Assembly (NCBI GenBank): GCA_016219185.1
Contig: JACRBZ010000001.1
Coordinates: 62,001-126,000, forward strand
DNA: 64,000 nucleotides
DNA from: Deltaproteobacteria bacterium
Lineage (GTDB): Bacteria > Desulfobacterota > Desulfobacteria > Desulfobacterales > Desulfatirhabdiaceae
Direction: 5' to 3'
Part shown: piece after piece, positions 48,454 through 57,331 of the stretch
Layout of the letters: each line of letters opens with the position of its first letter
Position numbering within the stretch: position 1 is the first letter of the stretch
Position numbers and translations under genes: made by a program
The notes under the pieces: model-generated
Told to the model about the DNA's origin: nothing
Seen by the model: the letters and a program-made list of their open reading frames with translations, nothing else
The model's database searches: none

Positions 48454-48523
48454 ACAACTTGCCGGAATCGATTATCAGCCGTGAATTGTCCGGGGGCGGA
48501 ATCGCCTTCTACTGGAGGAAATT

Positions 48524-48862
48524 ATGTTTGGCATCGGCATGCAGGAATTGCTCCTGATTCTGGCCATCGCCCTCATTGTTCTGGGCCCAAAAAAACTGCC
48601 TGAAGTGGCCAAGGCACTGGGAAAGGCGCTGAATGAGTTCAAGCGGGCCACCAGTGAACTCAAAGAATCCCTGGAAGTGGATCAAAGCCTGAACACCGTT
48701 AAAAAATCATTTGATGCCATGAACGACGCCAAGCCTGCGGCAGACACCATTGCTTCCGCGCCTGATTTCGCTCCAGGGCCTTCAGAGGAGGCCACCACCC
48801 CCTCGCCTGCTACCAAAGAAGCCGCCCCCAAGACCCCTGAGCCTCCCCGTGCCGCCAGTTAA
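48524..48862 (+). CDS. tatB: Sec-independent translocase TatA/TatB-type subunit
   Basis: 112 residues. There is one N-terminal TM (MQELLLILAIALIVLGPKKL) with the family GPKKLPE hinge. An amphipathic helix (VAKALGKALNEFKRATSELK) and an Ala/Pro/Glu-rich tail follow. The first residues MFGIGMQE and the long tail favour TatB over TatA, but the distinction is not firm in this phylum. It precedes tatC by 12 bp. Confidence 0.87.
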   Translation: MFGIGMQELLLILAIALIVLGPKKLPEVAKALGKALNEFKRATSELKESLEVDQSLNTVKKSFDAMNDAKPAADTIASAPDFAPGPSEEATTPSPATKEAAPKTPEPPRAAS

Positions 48863-48874
48863 CAGGACTTTCCC

Positions 48875-49639
48875 ATGAAAGAAGAAGAGAAAATCCCTTT
48901 TACTTCCCATCTGGAAGAGTTGCGTAAGCGTCTGATCACCTGTTTTATCGCTGTCGCCATCGGATTCGTTCTGGCTTACAGCGTTAAGGAATGGCTGTTT
49001 CATCTGCTGACCGCCCCACTGATCGCGGTCATGGAGCCGGGTGAAAAACTGATTTTTACCAGTCTTCCGGAGGCATTTTTTGCTTATATGAAAGTGGCGC
49101 TTTTGTCCGGCACCATCCTGGCAATCCCCGTCATTTTATATCAATTCTGGATGTTCATCGCTCCCGGGCTATACAGCAGGGAAAGACAGCATCTTGCCCC
49201 CATCATGGTCCTGTCCATATTCTTTTTTATCGGCGGCGCGCTTTTCGGCTATTATGTGGTCTTTCCCATCGGATTTCAATTTTTCCTCAGCTTTGCCACG
49301 GACACCATCCGGCCGCTGCTGACCATGCGGGAATACTTAAGCTTTGCCTCGCTGTTTCTTCTGGTCTTCGGCCTGATTTTCGAGCTTCCGTTGGTCATCG
49401 TTTTTCTGGTAAAACTGGGCATTATTTCCATTGACTTTTTAACCAAAAACAGAAAATATGCCATACTTGTGATCTTTATCATCGCAGCCATTTTAACACC
49501 GCCGGATGTGGTTTCACAGACACTCATGGCCATTCCCATGATGGCACTCTACGAAATCGGCATTATCGGCGCCAGAATTTTTGTCCGCAAAAAACCTCAG
49601 GTAGATGCCCCGGTGGATACTCCGGAAGAAACGCCCTGA
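48875..49639 (+). CDS. tatC: Sec-independent protein translocase TatC
   Basis: A 254-residue membrane protein with six predicted TMs, the receptor for twin-arginine signal peptides. Diagnostic stretches are FTSHLEELRKRLITCF at the N terminus and FIAPGLYSRERQHLAP. LLVFGLIFELPLVIVFLVK and the TPPDVVSQTLMAIPM segment follow. It is in operon with tatB. It would export folded periplasmic redox enzymes. Confidence 0.96.
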   Translation: MKEEEKIPFTSHLEELRKRLITCFIAVAIGFVLAYSVKEWLFHLLTAPLIAVMEPGEKLIFTSLPEAFFAYMKVALLSGTILAIPVILYQFWMFIAPGLYSRERQHLAPIMVLSIFFFIGGALFGYYVVFPIGFQFFLSFATDTIRPLLTMREYLSFASLFLLVFGLIFELPLVIVFLVKLGIISIDFLTKNRKYAILVIFIIAAILTPPDVVSQTLMAIPMMALYEIGIIGARIFVRKKPQVDAPVDTPEETP

Positions 49640-49743
49640 GACACGGTTACGAGTTCTTGGTCGCAGTCCCAGCAGTGAATTGCGGCGAAAGAACATTTAC
49701 TGGTAGAATAAATTGTTAACAAGGGAAAGGAGGAAAAGGTCGT

Positions 49744-50196
49744 ATGAAGAAAACATTGTGGGTTGTCATGATTGTCGGTATTGCAGTTGTGTTTGCCTCA
49801 GCCGCCCTCTACGCGGGAACCAAGGCTCCGGATGTCATCAAAATGGAAAACAAGGCATACGCCAAACATGAAAAAGGCATTGTCGAGTTTTCGCATAAGA
49901 AACATGTTGCCGAATACAAGGGCACTTGCGGGGACTGCCATCATGACAAAGACGGGAAACCGCTGGCCAGTCTGAAAGACGGCGACAATGTTCAGGGTTG
50001 TATCGAATGCCACAAGAAACCCGGTGAAAAACCCAAGGGAAAAGATGCTCCCAAACTGACGGACAAGGAAGTGTTGGAATTTCATGCTGAAGCCATGCAC
50101 AAGAATTGTCAGGGATGTCACAAGGAAATGAACAAAAAGAATAATAACCAGAACGCCCCGACAACTTGCGTGAAATGCCATCCGAAAACCACTTGA
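49744..50196 (+). CDS. Tetraheme cytochrome c3
   Basis: 150 residues. A signal peptide (VVMIVGIAVVFASAALYA) is followed by four CXXCH haem sites (CGDCH, CIECH, CQGCH, CVKCH) and the spaced HKKH axial histidines characteristic of class III cytochromes. It is the periplasmic electron carrier of sulfate reducers between hydrogenases/formate dehydrogenases and transmembrane redox complexes. All four sites are CXXCH, unlike the classic Desulfovibrio c3 where some are CX4CH. A strong AAAGGAGG precedes the ATG. Downstream of tatC but with its own 100-bp leader. Confidence 0.94.
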   Translation: MKKTLWVVMIVGIAVVFASAALYAGTKAPDVIKMENKAYAKHEKGIVEFSHKKHVAEYKGTCGDCHHDKDGKPLASLKDGDNVQGCIECHKKPGEKPKGKDAPKLTDKEVLEFHAEAMHKNCQGCHKEMNKKNNNQNAPTTCVKCHPKTT

Positions 50197-50231
50197 TCGT
50201 TTGACCCGGCGTTTCGATGCTGAATGACAGC

Positions 50232-50272
50232 AGGGCAGGCTCCTCTTTACAGAGAGGCGCCTGCCCTTTTTT
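50232..50272 (+). terminator. Rho-independent terminator after cytochrome c3
   Basis: AGGGCAGGC (50232-50240) pairs with GCCTGCCCT (50259-50267). An inner CCTCT/AGAGG stem extends the hairpin, and a run of six T follows to 50272. It ends the tatBC-cytochrome direction just before the convergent cooS operon. Confidence 0.9.
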
Positions 50273-50355
50273 GTGTCCCTGTTTCTGCCCGGCAACCAAA
50301 CAGAAGCGGATCGGATCAGGTTGCCAAGAATCGGATCATGGCATCCGTCATTTTT

Positions 50356-52236
50356 CTACAGCGTATGGAAGCCCAGCCCCAGTGCCTTTCTTCGCTCTTC
50401 GATATGGCGACGAATGAGAACCGCAGACTTTTCTGGGTCCGGTTCCACCGCAAACACCGCTCCGACAACATCCTTCAGCCCTTCCGTGAGAAGTTTGACC
50501 ACATTCAGGCTTCCGGCAATGGGCGGCATGGGGCCCAGGACCGTGTAAACCCCGGAAGCCACGAAATACGCGCCAATGGACACGGCTTTTTCGGAATACC
50601 ATTCGGGCGCGGCTCCCGCGATGGGAAGGTCGCTGAAATCCGCATTCAGGGCATTGGCCAGGGCTCCGGCCAGCATCAGAATGCGCACGTTGTCCACGCA
50701 ACTGCCAAGGTGCAGCACGGGCGGAATTCCCAGTGCCCCGCAGACCTCTTTCAGGCCGGGACCGGCAAATTGAATGGCGTCCGGCACCTTGAAACCGGCC
50801 TTGGCAGTAGCAATGGCCGCGCACCCGGTGTCCACGACCAGAATGTCGTTTTCAATCAGGCGTCTGGCAAGGGTCACATGCCCGTAATCGTGCAGGATTT
50901 TGGGATTGTTGCATCCCACGATGCCGGCTGCACCGCGGATTTTTCCGGCCTTGATGGCTTCCAGAAGCGGGGCCGCAGATCCGCCGAGCGCCCCGACAAT
51001 GGCTTCAACCGAAAACCCGCCGATGGAATTCACCGGTTCAACCGGCAGATAGACCTTGCCCCTTTTGTCATAATTTTCGATGGCCTCCCGCACCAGGGCC
51101 TTGGCCAGTTCTTCGGCATTCTCGGGATGAAATTCCCGGTGTTCCATTCCGGGGAAGCGGGCCTTGTCGCTGGTGCTGATCATGCGGGTATGATAAGCGG
51201 CGGCCGTCTTTCCCAGAGACGGCATGATGCACTGATAATCCGCGAGCATCATCTCCACCGCGCCGGTGGATAAAATCAGCTCTGTCATGAGGTGGTTGCC
51301 GGCCATGGGGATGCCGTGCCGCATCAAAAGCTCGTTTCCGGTGCAGCAGACCCCGGCAAGATTGATGCCCGTGGCGCCTTTGCTTTTTGCCAGTTGAATC
51401 AGTTCCGGAGACAGGCTGGCCATCAGGATCATTTCGGAAACCACGGGATTGTGGCCATGCACCACGATATTGACCTGGTCTTTTTTAAGGACCCCGGAAT
51501 TGACGCAGGTCGGCTTTGGAGAAGGCGTTCCAAAGAGAATGTCGGAGACCTCGCTGGCAATGAGAGAGCCGCCCCATCCATCGGAAAGGGCGTTTCGGAG
51601 CCCCTGAAGCAGCAGGCTCTGCCAGCCGTTATCCACGCCCATGTGCGTGCGATGCATCATTTCCGATGTTTCCCGGTCGATTCCCCGGGGCGTTATGCCC
51701 AGATTTTTCCAGATTTCCCGCCGTTTCGCGGGGGCCCGCTTCAGCAGGGTGAGCTCGGAGATTCGGGTGCCGTAATCCTCCTGCATGGCATAGGCCAGTT
51801 CACCGGCAATGACGAGAATATCTTTTCCCAGGGTTTCGACGCCGTATTCGGCTGCAACGCTTTTGAGTTTTTCCGGGTCCCGAATGGCATATCCCGGAGA
51901 CTTCCCTTTGGCGACATTGGCCAGGACTTCGATCAGATCACGTCCATGGTCCGAATGGGAGGCGGCGCCGGCGGCAATCATGCGGCAGAGATTGCGGGCC
52001 ACGATAATGTCGGCGTCTGCCCCGCAAACTCCCTGCTGCGGGCCTTCGCCAAAGGGATCCACGCGGCAGGGCCCCATGACGCAGTTCCGGCAGCTCAGCC
52101 CCAGATCGCAGTATCCGCACTGGGGGAGCTGGGCCTGATGGCGGTCCCAAACGGTCTCGATCTGATCCGTCCGTGCTTTCTTGAGCAGCAACTGCCCATC
52201 TTCGGTAATGGTCTGTTGTTGAAAGGTGCTAAGCAT
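50356..52236 (-). CDS. cooS: Anaerobic carbon monoxide dehydrogenase, catalytic subunit
   Basis: The Ni-Fe-S enzyme oxidising CO to CO2, reversibly, with electrons leaving to ferredoxin. The 626 residues begin with the D and B cluster ligands (CGYCDLGLSCRNCVMGPCR, then GVCGADAD). C-cluster ligands follow in GVCCTGNELLMRHG, HLGSCVDNVRI, IVGCNNPKILHDYGH and VVDTGCAAIATAKAG. The ATG at 52236 with AAGGAGG upstream is preferred to an upstream start at 52269. It is fourth in a minus-strand operon, without cooC or acetyl-CoA synthase subunits in the window, so it looks like a free-standing CODH. Confidence 0.95.
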   Translation of the reverse strand: MLSTFQQQTITEDGQLLLKKARTDQIETVWDRHQAQLPQCGYCDLGLSCRNCVMGPCRVDPFGEGPQQGVCGADADIIVARNLCRMIAAGAASHSDHGRDLIEVLANVAKGKSPGYAIRDPEKLKSVAAEYGVETLGKDILVIAGELAYAMQEDYGTRISELTLLKRAPAKRREIWKNLGITPRGIDRETSEMMHRTHMGVDNGWQSLLLQGLRNALSDGWGGSLIASEVSDILFGTPSPKPTCVNSGVLKKDQVNIVVHGHNPVVSEMILMASLSPELIQLAKSKGATGINLAGVCCTGNELLMRHGIPMAGNHLMTELILSTGAVEMMLADYQCIMPSLGKTAAAYHTRMISTSDKARFPGMEHREFHPENAEELAKALVREAIENYDKRGKVYLPVEPVNSIGGFSVEAIVGALGGSAAPLLEAIKAGKIRGAAGIVGCNNPKILHDYGHVTLARRLIENDILVVDTGCAAIATAKAGFKVPDAIQFAGPGLKEVCGALGIPPVLHLGSCVDNVRILMLAGALANALNADFSDLPIAGAAPEWYSEKAVSIGAYFVASGVYTVLGPMPPIAGSLNVVKLLTEGLKDVVGAVFAVEPDPEKSAVLIRRHIEERRKALGLGFHTL

Positions 52237-52246
52237 GATGACCTCC

Positions 52247-52849
52247 TTAGGCCGCCTGTCTGACGGCAATTTGCGCGCGTTTGATGGTATTCAGCAGGGT
52301 AAAGCCCGGCGAACCCTGGGGGATATCGGACCCTACTGAAATGCTTTGGCTGACCTGATCGGTTTTCCGCTTTAACGCCATCGAAGGCTCTTCGAAAGTC
52401 AGTGCCCCGGATTTACAGACTTCCACACAGGCCGGCACCAACCCCTGCTGCTGCCGCTCCACGCAGTTGTCGCATTTGACGGCAATAGCCTTTTTCGGCG
52501 GTGCGGATGCATCTTCGTGGTACCGGATCACGCCGAACGGGCAGGCCATGGCGCAGGATGCGCAGTTGATGCACCGGTCCGGGTCGATGAGAACCGTTTC
52601 CGTCCGCAGCTCCCGGTAGATCGCAGTGGGCAGGCATGCCAGCATGCAGGGCGCCGGATTGCAATGCCGGCAGCGATTGGGGAACCCTTCGTCGTAAAGC
52701 CCCACGCCCACGTGAATCCGGGGCCTTGGCAAAGGGGTTTCCCGGATCGCCGAATAAAGCTGACGGGTCCGGGAATGGGCCGTGGCGCAGGCCGCCATGC
52801 ACTGCATGCATCCCACGCACCGTTCCGGATGAACGATAACCTGATTCAT
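52247..52849 (-). CDS. cooF: CooF-like 4Fe-4S ferredoxin subunit
   Basis: A 200-residue polyferredoxin. Cysteine clusters occur as CVGCMQCMAACATAH, CRHCNPAPCMLACLP, CINCASCAMACPFG and CDNCVERQQQGLVPACVEVC, giving up to four 4Fe-4S clusters. It should carry electrons from CooS to the flavin oxidoreductase encoded immediately upstream. It ends 10 bp before cooS. Confidence 0.9.
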   Translation of the reverse strand: MNQVIVHPERCVGCMQCMAACATAHSRTRQLYSAIRETPLPRPRIHVGVGLYDEGFPNRCRHCNPAPCMLACLPTAIYRELRTETVLIDPDRCINCASCAMACPFGVIRYHEDASAPPKKAIAVKCDNCVERQQQGLVPACVEVCKSGALTFEEPSMALKRKTDQVSQSISVGSDIPQGSPGFTLLNTIKRAQIAVRQAA

Positions 52850-52861
52850 AAAAGCCTCCTT

Positions 52862-54091
52862 TCAGAACGTCAACGATTTGAGGGAAAGATGGGGTTCCAG
52901 CAATTTTCTCTTTGATACCCGAACCGGGATTTCGTTCTGGATCATGGCAGTCAGAATCCCGCCGGTTTCAATCCGATTGACGAGGGTGGCGCCGATGAGC
53001 CGGTCCCCTTCAAAAACCAGCCGGCGGTAGGTGTTCAGGCGCCGGTTGTGTTCGCTGATAACCGAATACCGCGGATCATCCGGCGCGTTCACCCATCCGG
53101 CAGCCATGATATCCAGGTCAAAGATGCGAATGACGTTCCGGCTCAGGCTTCCCTTGTAGGCCACGGCGCGTCCGGCCATGTTCATGCCGGCGATGCGTCC
53201 CTGAGCGACTGCTTCCGGCCAGATGGCATTCACCCAGCGGGTTTTTCTGGCGATATCCACGGATTCCGCCACATCGCCGGCGGCAAAAATACCGGGACAG
53301 GAAGTTTCCAGGTGATCGTCAACCACAATCCCCAGATCCACCCGGATACGGTCCCGGGGAACAAAGGAGACGGAAGGCAGAACCCCTTTGCCGACAATAA
53401 CCAAGTCGCAGGAAACCTCGGATCCGTCAGAAAGAAAAGCGCCGGTCACCGTATCGGACCCCTTGAAGCCCGTTACCTCCACACCCACCCGGACGTTCAG
53501 TCCCCGGCGGATCAGCTCGGCCAGAATCATGCCGCCGGCTGTTTCATCCACCTGAAGGGAGAGGGGGTAACCGGATCGAATGAGCATGGTGACGCCGATT
53601 CCCCGATGCAGCAGCCCGCCGGCAGCCTTGAATCCGACCAGGCCGCCGCCCAGGACCAGGGCATGACGCGTCTGGGGAAGCGTTTTCAGCATGCTCAGCA
53701 CCTGATGCTGATTCCGCATGAAAAAGATGTTGGTTAAATGGGCGGCTGCTGCTTTGATGGGCCGGGGATCGGCACCGGAAGCAATGAGAAGGGTATCGTA
53801 GGGCAGGGTTTTTCCATCGGAAAGAAAGAGGATTTTCGCATCCACATCCATTCGGGCAACCCGGCTCCCGAGAACCGGGGTGATGTTGAGGGACTCGTAA
53901 AAATCGGGACCACGAATGGGAAGCTTCGAGGGGGAAATGGCTCCTTCGAGGACAAGACTGATCATGGGGCGGCAATACGGATCGACCGGCTCGTCGCTAA
54001 TCATGAAAATACTGCCGGAACCGTCCAGTTCTCGGATGGACTCGGCAGCGCTGACACCGGCAATACCGTTTCCGATGATGACGTGATTCAT
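52862..54091 (-). CDS. FAD-dependent NAD(P) oxidoreductase of the CODH operon
   Basis: A 409-residue pyridine-nucleotide-disulfide-type oxidoreductase. FAD motif HVIIGNGIAGVSAAESIRE is at the N terminus. The NAD-binding fold is HALVLGGGLVGFKAAGGL. The second FAD motif is FAAGDVAESVD. There is no redox-active CxxxxC, which resembles nitrite reductase/rubredoxin-type reductases. CooS-CooF-FAD/NAD oxidoreductase is a known gene trio linking CO oxidation to NAD(P)H. Confidence 0.88.
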   Translation of the reverse strand: MNHVIIGNGIAGVSAAESIRELDGSGSIFMISDEPVDPYCRPMISLVLEGAISPSKLPIRGPDFYESLNITPVLGSRVARMDVDAKILFLSDGKTLPYDTLLIASGADPRPIKAAAAHLTNIFFMRNQHQVLSMLKTLPQTRHALVLGGGLVGFKAAGGLLHRGIGVTMLIRSGYPLSLQVDETAGGMILAELIRRGLNVRVGVEVTGFKGSDTVTGAFLSDGSEVSCDLVIVGKGVLPSVSFVPRDRIRVDLGIVVDDHLETSCPGIFAAGDVAESVDIARKTRWVNAIWPEAVAQGRIAGMNMAGRAVAYKGSLSRNVIRIFDLDIMAAGWVNAPDDPRYSVISEHNRRLNTYRRLVFEGDRLIGATLVNRIETGGILTAMIQNEIPVRVSKRKLLEPHLSLKSLTF

Positions 54092-54092
54092 G

Positions 54093-54620
54093 CTAACCTC
54101 CTTTGCGAACCCGGCTGAAGGTCATGTGTTCGTGCGCCGCATCCAGATAATTCTGGATGGGATCGGCAATTTTGGGAATGATTTCATGAGGAAACTCCCT
54201 TCTGAATGTCGCAGGAGCCCCGGCAACCAGGTGAAACGGCCCGACAACCTGGCCTTCTTTCAAAAGGGAGCCGGCGGCGACAATGGAGCCTTCAAGGACC
54301 CGGCACTCATTCAACAGCAGGGACCCCATGCCGATCAGGCAATTATCTTCAATATAACAGCCATGTACCACGACATTGTGTCCGATGGTGACATCCTTTC
54401 CGATATGCGCGGGTTTTCCGTAATCCGTATGCACCGTGCAGTTGTCCTGAACATTGGAATTTTCTCCGACAAAAATCGGGGCCATATCCCCTCTGAGCAC
54501 CGCACCGTACCAGATGCTGGCCCCATCCCGGATTTCAACATCCCCGACAATCACCGCAGTGGGTGCAATAAAGACATTTTGGCCGATACAGGGTTTTTTC
54601 TCACCTAAATCAATGATCAT
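54093..54620 (-). CDS. Gamma-class carbonic anhydrase family protein
   Basis: A 175-residue left-handed beta-helix with hexapeptide repeats. The three zinc histidines are recognisable in NCTVHTD and IGHNVVVHGC, and YGAVLRGDM supplies the usual Arg/Asp. It is 1 bp from the oxidoreductase gene and first in the CODH operon. It might hydrate the CO2 made by CooS or, like other YrdA/CaiE-type proteins, have another role; activity is not assured by sequence. Confidence 0.87.
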   Translation of the reverse strand: MIIDLGEKKPCIGQNVFIAPTAVIVGDVEIRDGASIWYGAVLRGDMAPIFVGENSNVQDNCTVHTDYGKPAHIGKDVTIGHNVVVHGCYIEDNCLIGMGSLLLNECRVLEGSIVAAGSLLKEGQVVGPFHLVAGAPATFRREFPHEIIPKIADPIQNYLDAAHEHMTFSRVRKGG

Positions 54621-54676
54621 TACAAGGCCTTAAATAATTTTTATAAATAGTCATTCGTAAAACGTTACGACTCGGG

Positions 54677-54720
54677 TTGAAGGTAAAAACAGTGCGATAT
54701 GCAATTACCTGGACCTTCAA
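54677..54720. other. Inverted repeat upstream of the CODH operon and the J-domain gene
   Basis: TTGAAGGT (54677-54684) and ACCTTCAA (54713-54720) are perfect 8-bp arms around a 28-nt spacer in the 273-bp divergent region. It may be a regulatory site for either gene. No CooA-type or FNR-type site was convincingly seen. Confidence 0.35.
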
Positions 54721-54893
54721 TCTTCTGCAAAAAAACCTAATTTACTCATAAAACAAAGAAGTTTCAGAGTCAAAATAAATGATCGATCCCCTTCCCCTTT
54801 ATGGACAAACCGAAACACATGGAGTATGATGTCAATATATATAGCCCTTCGGAAACGGGCCCCTTCACCATTAACCCATAAAAAATTATACCC

Positions 54894-55685
54894 ATGAATG
54901 ATTATTATCAGGTTCTGGGGGTTTCCAAAGACGCCTCCTCGCAGAAAATTAAGACCGCTTATCGGGAAAAGGCCTTTTTGTATCATCCGGACCGCTGCAA
55001 AGATTCGTCCGGCGCGGATCAGATGAAGGCCATCAACGAGGCATACGCCGTTCTGTCCAACCCCCAGAAACGGGATGAATACGATTTGATGCAGCAGCAG
55101 TATGGTGATGGCGCTTATGGCCATTTCCGCAAATCCTATTCGGAACAGGATATTTTCAGGGGGTCCGACATCCAGCAGATATTTGAAGAAATGGCCAGGG
55201 GATTCGGTATTCGGGGATTTGATGCCATTTTCAAGGAATACTACGGCCAGAATTATAAAAAATTTGAACTCAAACGGCCCGGGCTGAATATCCAGGGCTT
55301 TTTTTTCAGTGGAGTCCGCGAAATGCCGCTTCTAAATAAACAATCCATCAAAGAAAAAATTGGAAACTTCTCCCAGCAATTGCTTCAGAAAGCAACCACC
55401 AGCCAGCCTCAAAAAGGCGCCGATTATCACGATGTCATTCGCATCGATCAGTCGCTGGCGGATAATGGCGGCCCTTATGCCTACCATCTTCGAGCATATG
55501 GCAGAAAGCTTGTGGTGAAAATTCCTCCTGGAACGCGTGAAGGGCAGAAAATCCGGCTTGCGGGAATGGGGGAAGAAGGAAAAAACGGAATGCCTTCCGG
55601 AGATCTGTTTCTTAAGGTCACACTGCGAAAATCCCTGTTTGAAAAAATCAAGGCCATGCTGCCCCTAAAAAGCAAAAAAAGCTGA
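54894..55685 (+). CDS. J-domain protein with DnaJ C-terminal domain
   Basis: 263 residues. The J domain is at 1-65 with NDYYQVLGVSKDAS and the HPD motif in YHPDRCKD. A variable middle (66 to about 170) contains no zinc-finger repeats. A C-terminal DnaJ_C-like half has KIPPGTREGQKIRLAGMGEEG and GDLFLKV. It stimulates Hsp70-type ATPases and is related to CbpA-like proteins; the client is unknown. Confidence 0.85.
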   Translation: MNDYYQVLGVSKDASSQKIKTAYREKAFLYHPDRCKDSSGADQMKAINEAYAVLSNPQKRDEYDLMQQQYGDGAYGHFRKSYSEQDIFRGSDIQQIFEEMARGFGIRGFDAIFKEYYGQNYKKFELKRPGLNIQGFFFSGVREMPLLNKQSIKEKIGNFSQQLLQKATTSQPQKGADYHDVIRIDQSLADNGGPYAYHLRAYGRKLVVKIPPGTREGQKIRLAGMGEEGKNGMPSGDLFLKVTLRKSLFEKIKAMLPLKSKKS

Positions 55686-55702
55686 AAACAGGAGCGGCCC
55701 CG

Positions 55703-56551
55703 GTGGATATTTATTACGTTGACGGCAAGTTTGTTCCGTCCGATGAAGCGGTGATTCCCGTAACCGATCTGGCCATTCTCCGGGGTCTGGGCGCATTTGA
55801 TTTCATGCGCACCTATGCGGGCAAACCGTTTTGCCTTCGGGCGCACCTGGAGCGGCTTGAGGCCTCCACCCGGAAAATCGGGCTCCAATTCCCCTGGACA
55901 ATGGATACACTGGTTCAGCTCGTAATGGAAACGCTCAGCCGCAATTCTCATAAAGAATCCAATGTCCGGATTATCATTACCGGCGGGTCCAGCCCGGATT
56001 TCATGAATCCCCAGGGGAATCCCCGACTGATCATCATGGTTTCTCCGCTTCCCGAAATGCCGGAAAAATGGTATAGCGACGGCATTCACGTCATTACCCA
56101 GATGGCCGAAAGACCCCTGGCCGGCGCCAAAAGCATCAATTATGTTCAGGCGTCCCTGGCACTTGAAACCGCCCGTCAGAAAGGAGCCCAGGAAGCCGTC
56201 TACATGGTTCCCCAGGGGCTGGTGCTTGAAGGCACCACATCCAATGTTTTTGCCATAACAGCCGGCAGATTGATCACCCCGGGAAGGGGAATTCTTCCCG
56301 GAATTACCCGCCAGGTCATTCTGGATCTGGCACGATCTCATTTCTCGGTTGAAATCCGGGATGTTTTTCTTTCGGAACTGCTCGAAGCCGATGAGGTTTT
56401 CATCTGCGGCACCAACAAAGGCATCGTCCCCGTTGTCCAGGTGGACGACACCGTTATCGGAAACGGGAAACCCGGCCCCAAAACCCGCCTGCTGATCCGG
56501 AGCTTCCCGGATTTTGTTCTCACCTACGATGCGCCGCTGATCGCTTTGTAG
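55703..56551 (+). CDS. Class IV PLP aminotransferase (branched-chain aminotransferase-like)
   Basis: 282 residues of the fold-type IV family. It has the N-terminal VDGKFVPSDEAVIPVTDLAI, the PLP Lys in GAKSINYVQASLALE, and EAVYMVPQGLVLEGTTSNVF with the phosphate-binding site GILPGITRQVILDLA. It could be a branched-chain aminotransferase, D-amino-acid aminotransferase or aminodeoxychorismate lyase; these cannot be separated reliably. The start is GTG at 55703 with GGAG upstream. The stop codon touches the first attC-like site. Confidence 0.85.
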   Translation: MDIYYVDGKFVPSDEAVIPVTDLAILRGLGAFDFMRTYAGKPFCLRAHLERLEASTRKIGLQFPWTMDTLVQLVMETLSRNSHKESNVRIIITGGSSPDFMNPQGNPRLIIMVSPLPEMPEKWYSDGIHVITQMAERPLAGAKSINYVQASLALETARQKGAQEAVYMVPQGLVLEGTTSNVFAITAGRLITPGRGILPGITRQVILDLARSHFSVEIRDVFLSELLEADEVFICGTNKGIVPVVQVDDTVIGNGKPGPKTRLLIRSFPDFVLTYDAPLIAL

Positions 56552-56611
56552 AACAGCGGGCATCAGCGGGAGCCGGCTTTATCGGCGATCCGCTGGATAC
56601 CCTTGTTAGCC
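56548..56611 (-). other. attC-like site A, after DUF2442
   Basis: 64 bp. The minus strand starts GGCTAAC and ends GTTCTAC, with AAC/GTT ends pairing. GGGTATC pairs with GATGCCC and AGCGG with CCGCT around a single unpaired C, the extrahelical-base pattern of attC sites. The DUF2442 stop codon lies inside it, as often in cassettes. The GTTCTAC end deviates from the GTTRRRY consensus. Confidence 0.6.
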
Positions 56612-56913
56612 GCTGTTCTCTTCTTTTCTGATTTCAATTTGAACTTGGAGGACATTCGATGTCTTGGAGCAGGAATACCGTAAAGCATGCCTTCAGCACT
56701 GATATCTTCATCGATGTCAGGCCAATGCACGCCATGACCGTCTCCAATGATCTCCCAGTTTGCCCGCTGTTTGGGTGTTGCCTCCGACAACCGCCATGAC
56801 CATGCAAGGGGAACGCTGATTGTCCGCCCATCCATGAGTTCAGTCGTAATGGTGTCTTCGGTGACGATTATATCCTTAATTCTCACTTCCTGTATTTGCA
56901 CCGCAGTGTTCAT
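56563..56913 (-). CDS. DUF2442 domain protein
   Basis: A 116-residue protein. The family core is seen as ITTELMDGRTISVPLAWSWR and the WEIIGDGHGVHWPDIDEDIS segment. Its last residues (NKGIQRIADKAGSR) are encoded by the attC-like site, so the natural domain ends near residue 95. DUF2442 genes are commonly paired with DUF4160, as here, and a toxin-antitoxin role has been proposed from context. The function is unproven. Confidence 0.8.
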   Translation of the reverse strand: MNTAVQIQEVRIKDIIVTEDTITTELMDGRTISVPLAWSWRLSEATPKQRANWEIIGDGHGVHWPDIDEDISAEGMLYGIPAPRHRMSSKFKLKSEKKRTAANKGIQRIADKAGSR

Positions 56914-56920
56914 ACTATGC

Positions 56921-57133
56921 CTACTTGATCCTGCCTCTGTTATTCAGGATTATCTCCCGTATGATATTGAGCTCTCTCGACGCAAAACCCTGATTTCTTG
57001 CCAAAGCCACCGGTTGTATCCAAAATTTGCATACCATCCTTTCTCTCTGAACATGGACGTGCATTCGCTCATTGCAGTCGAAACTGTAAAAGAAAAAGCG
57101 GTATGCTCCTAATATGTTGCTGACTGTCGGCAT
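56921..57133 (-). CDS. DUF4160 domain protein, possibly C-terminally shortened
   Basis: 70 residues. YRFFFYSFDCNERMHVHVQ and the basic FWIQPVALARNQGFASRELN match the DUF4160 family, whose members usually run about ten residues longer after the IREIILNN helix. The gene precedes DUF2442 by 7 bp on the same strand. It is probably one partner of a two-gene cassette. Confidence 0.72.
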   Translation of the reverse strand: MPTVSNILGAYRFFFYSFDCNERMHVHVQRERMVCKFWIQPVALARNQGFASRELNIIREIILNNRGRIK

Positions 57134-57331
57134 ATCAAGTGCCTTTTTGAATTATAGAAAGGATGCGTGGAAGCTGTCCATATTTGTTCTGTTGGGCTAA
57201 CGATAGAATCGATGGGCCGGGAAACGCTTACCTGGAGACTATTGAAAAGTCCCAAAATTACGCTAAACGATACCGTTGAAAAAAGCCCCTGCCGTTCCCG
57301 ATCCCTCTCCAATGATTTGTCAGCGCCTGCA

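Noticed and set aside
50291-50325. GGCAACC/GGTTGCC hairpin after cooS as a terminator
   Set aside because: It has a 21-nt loop and no T-run on the minus strand. It is too weak to call.
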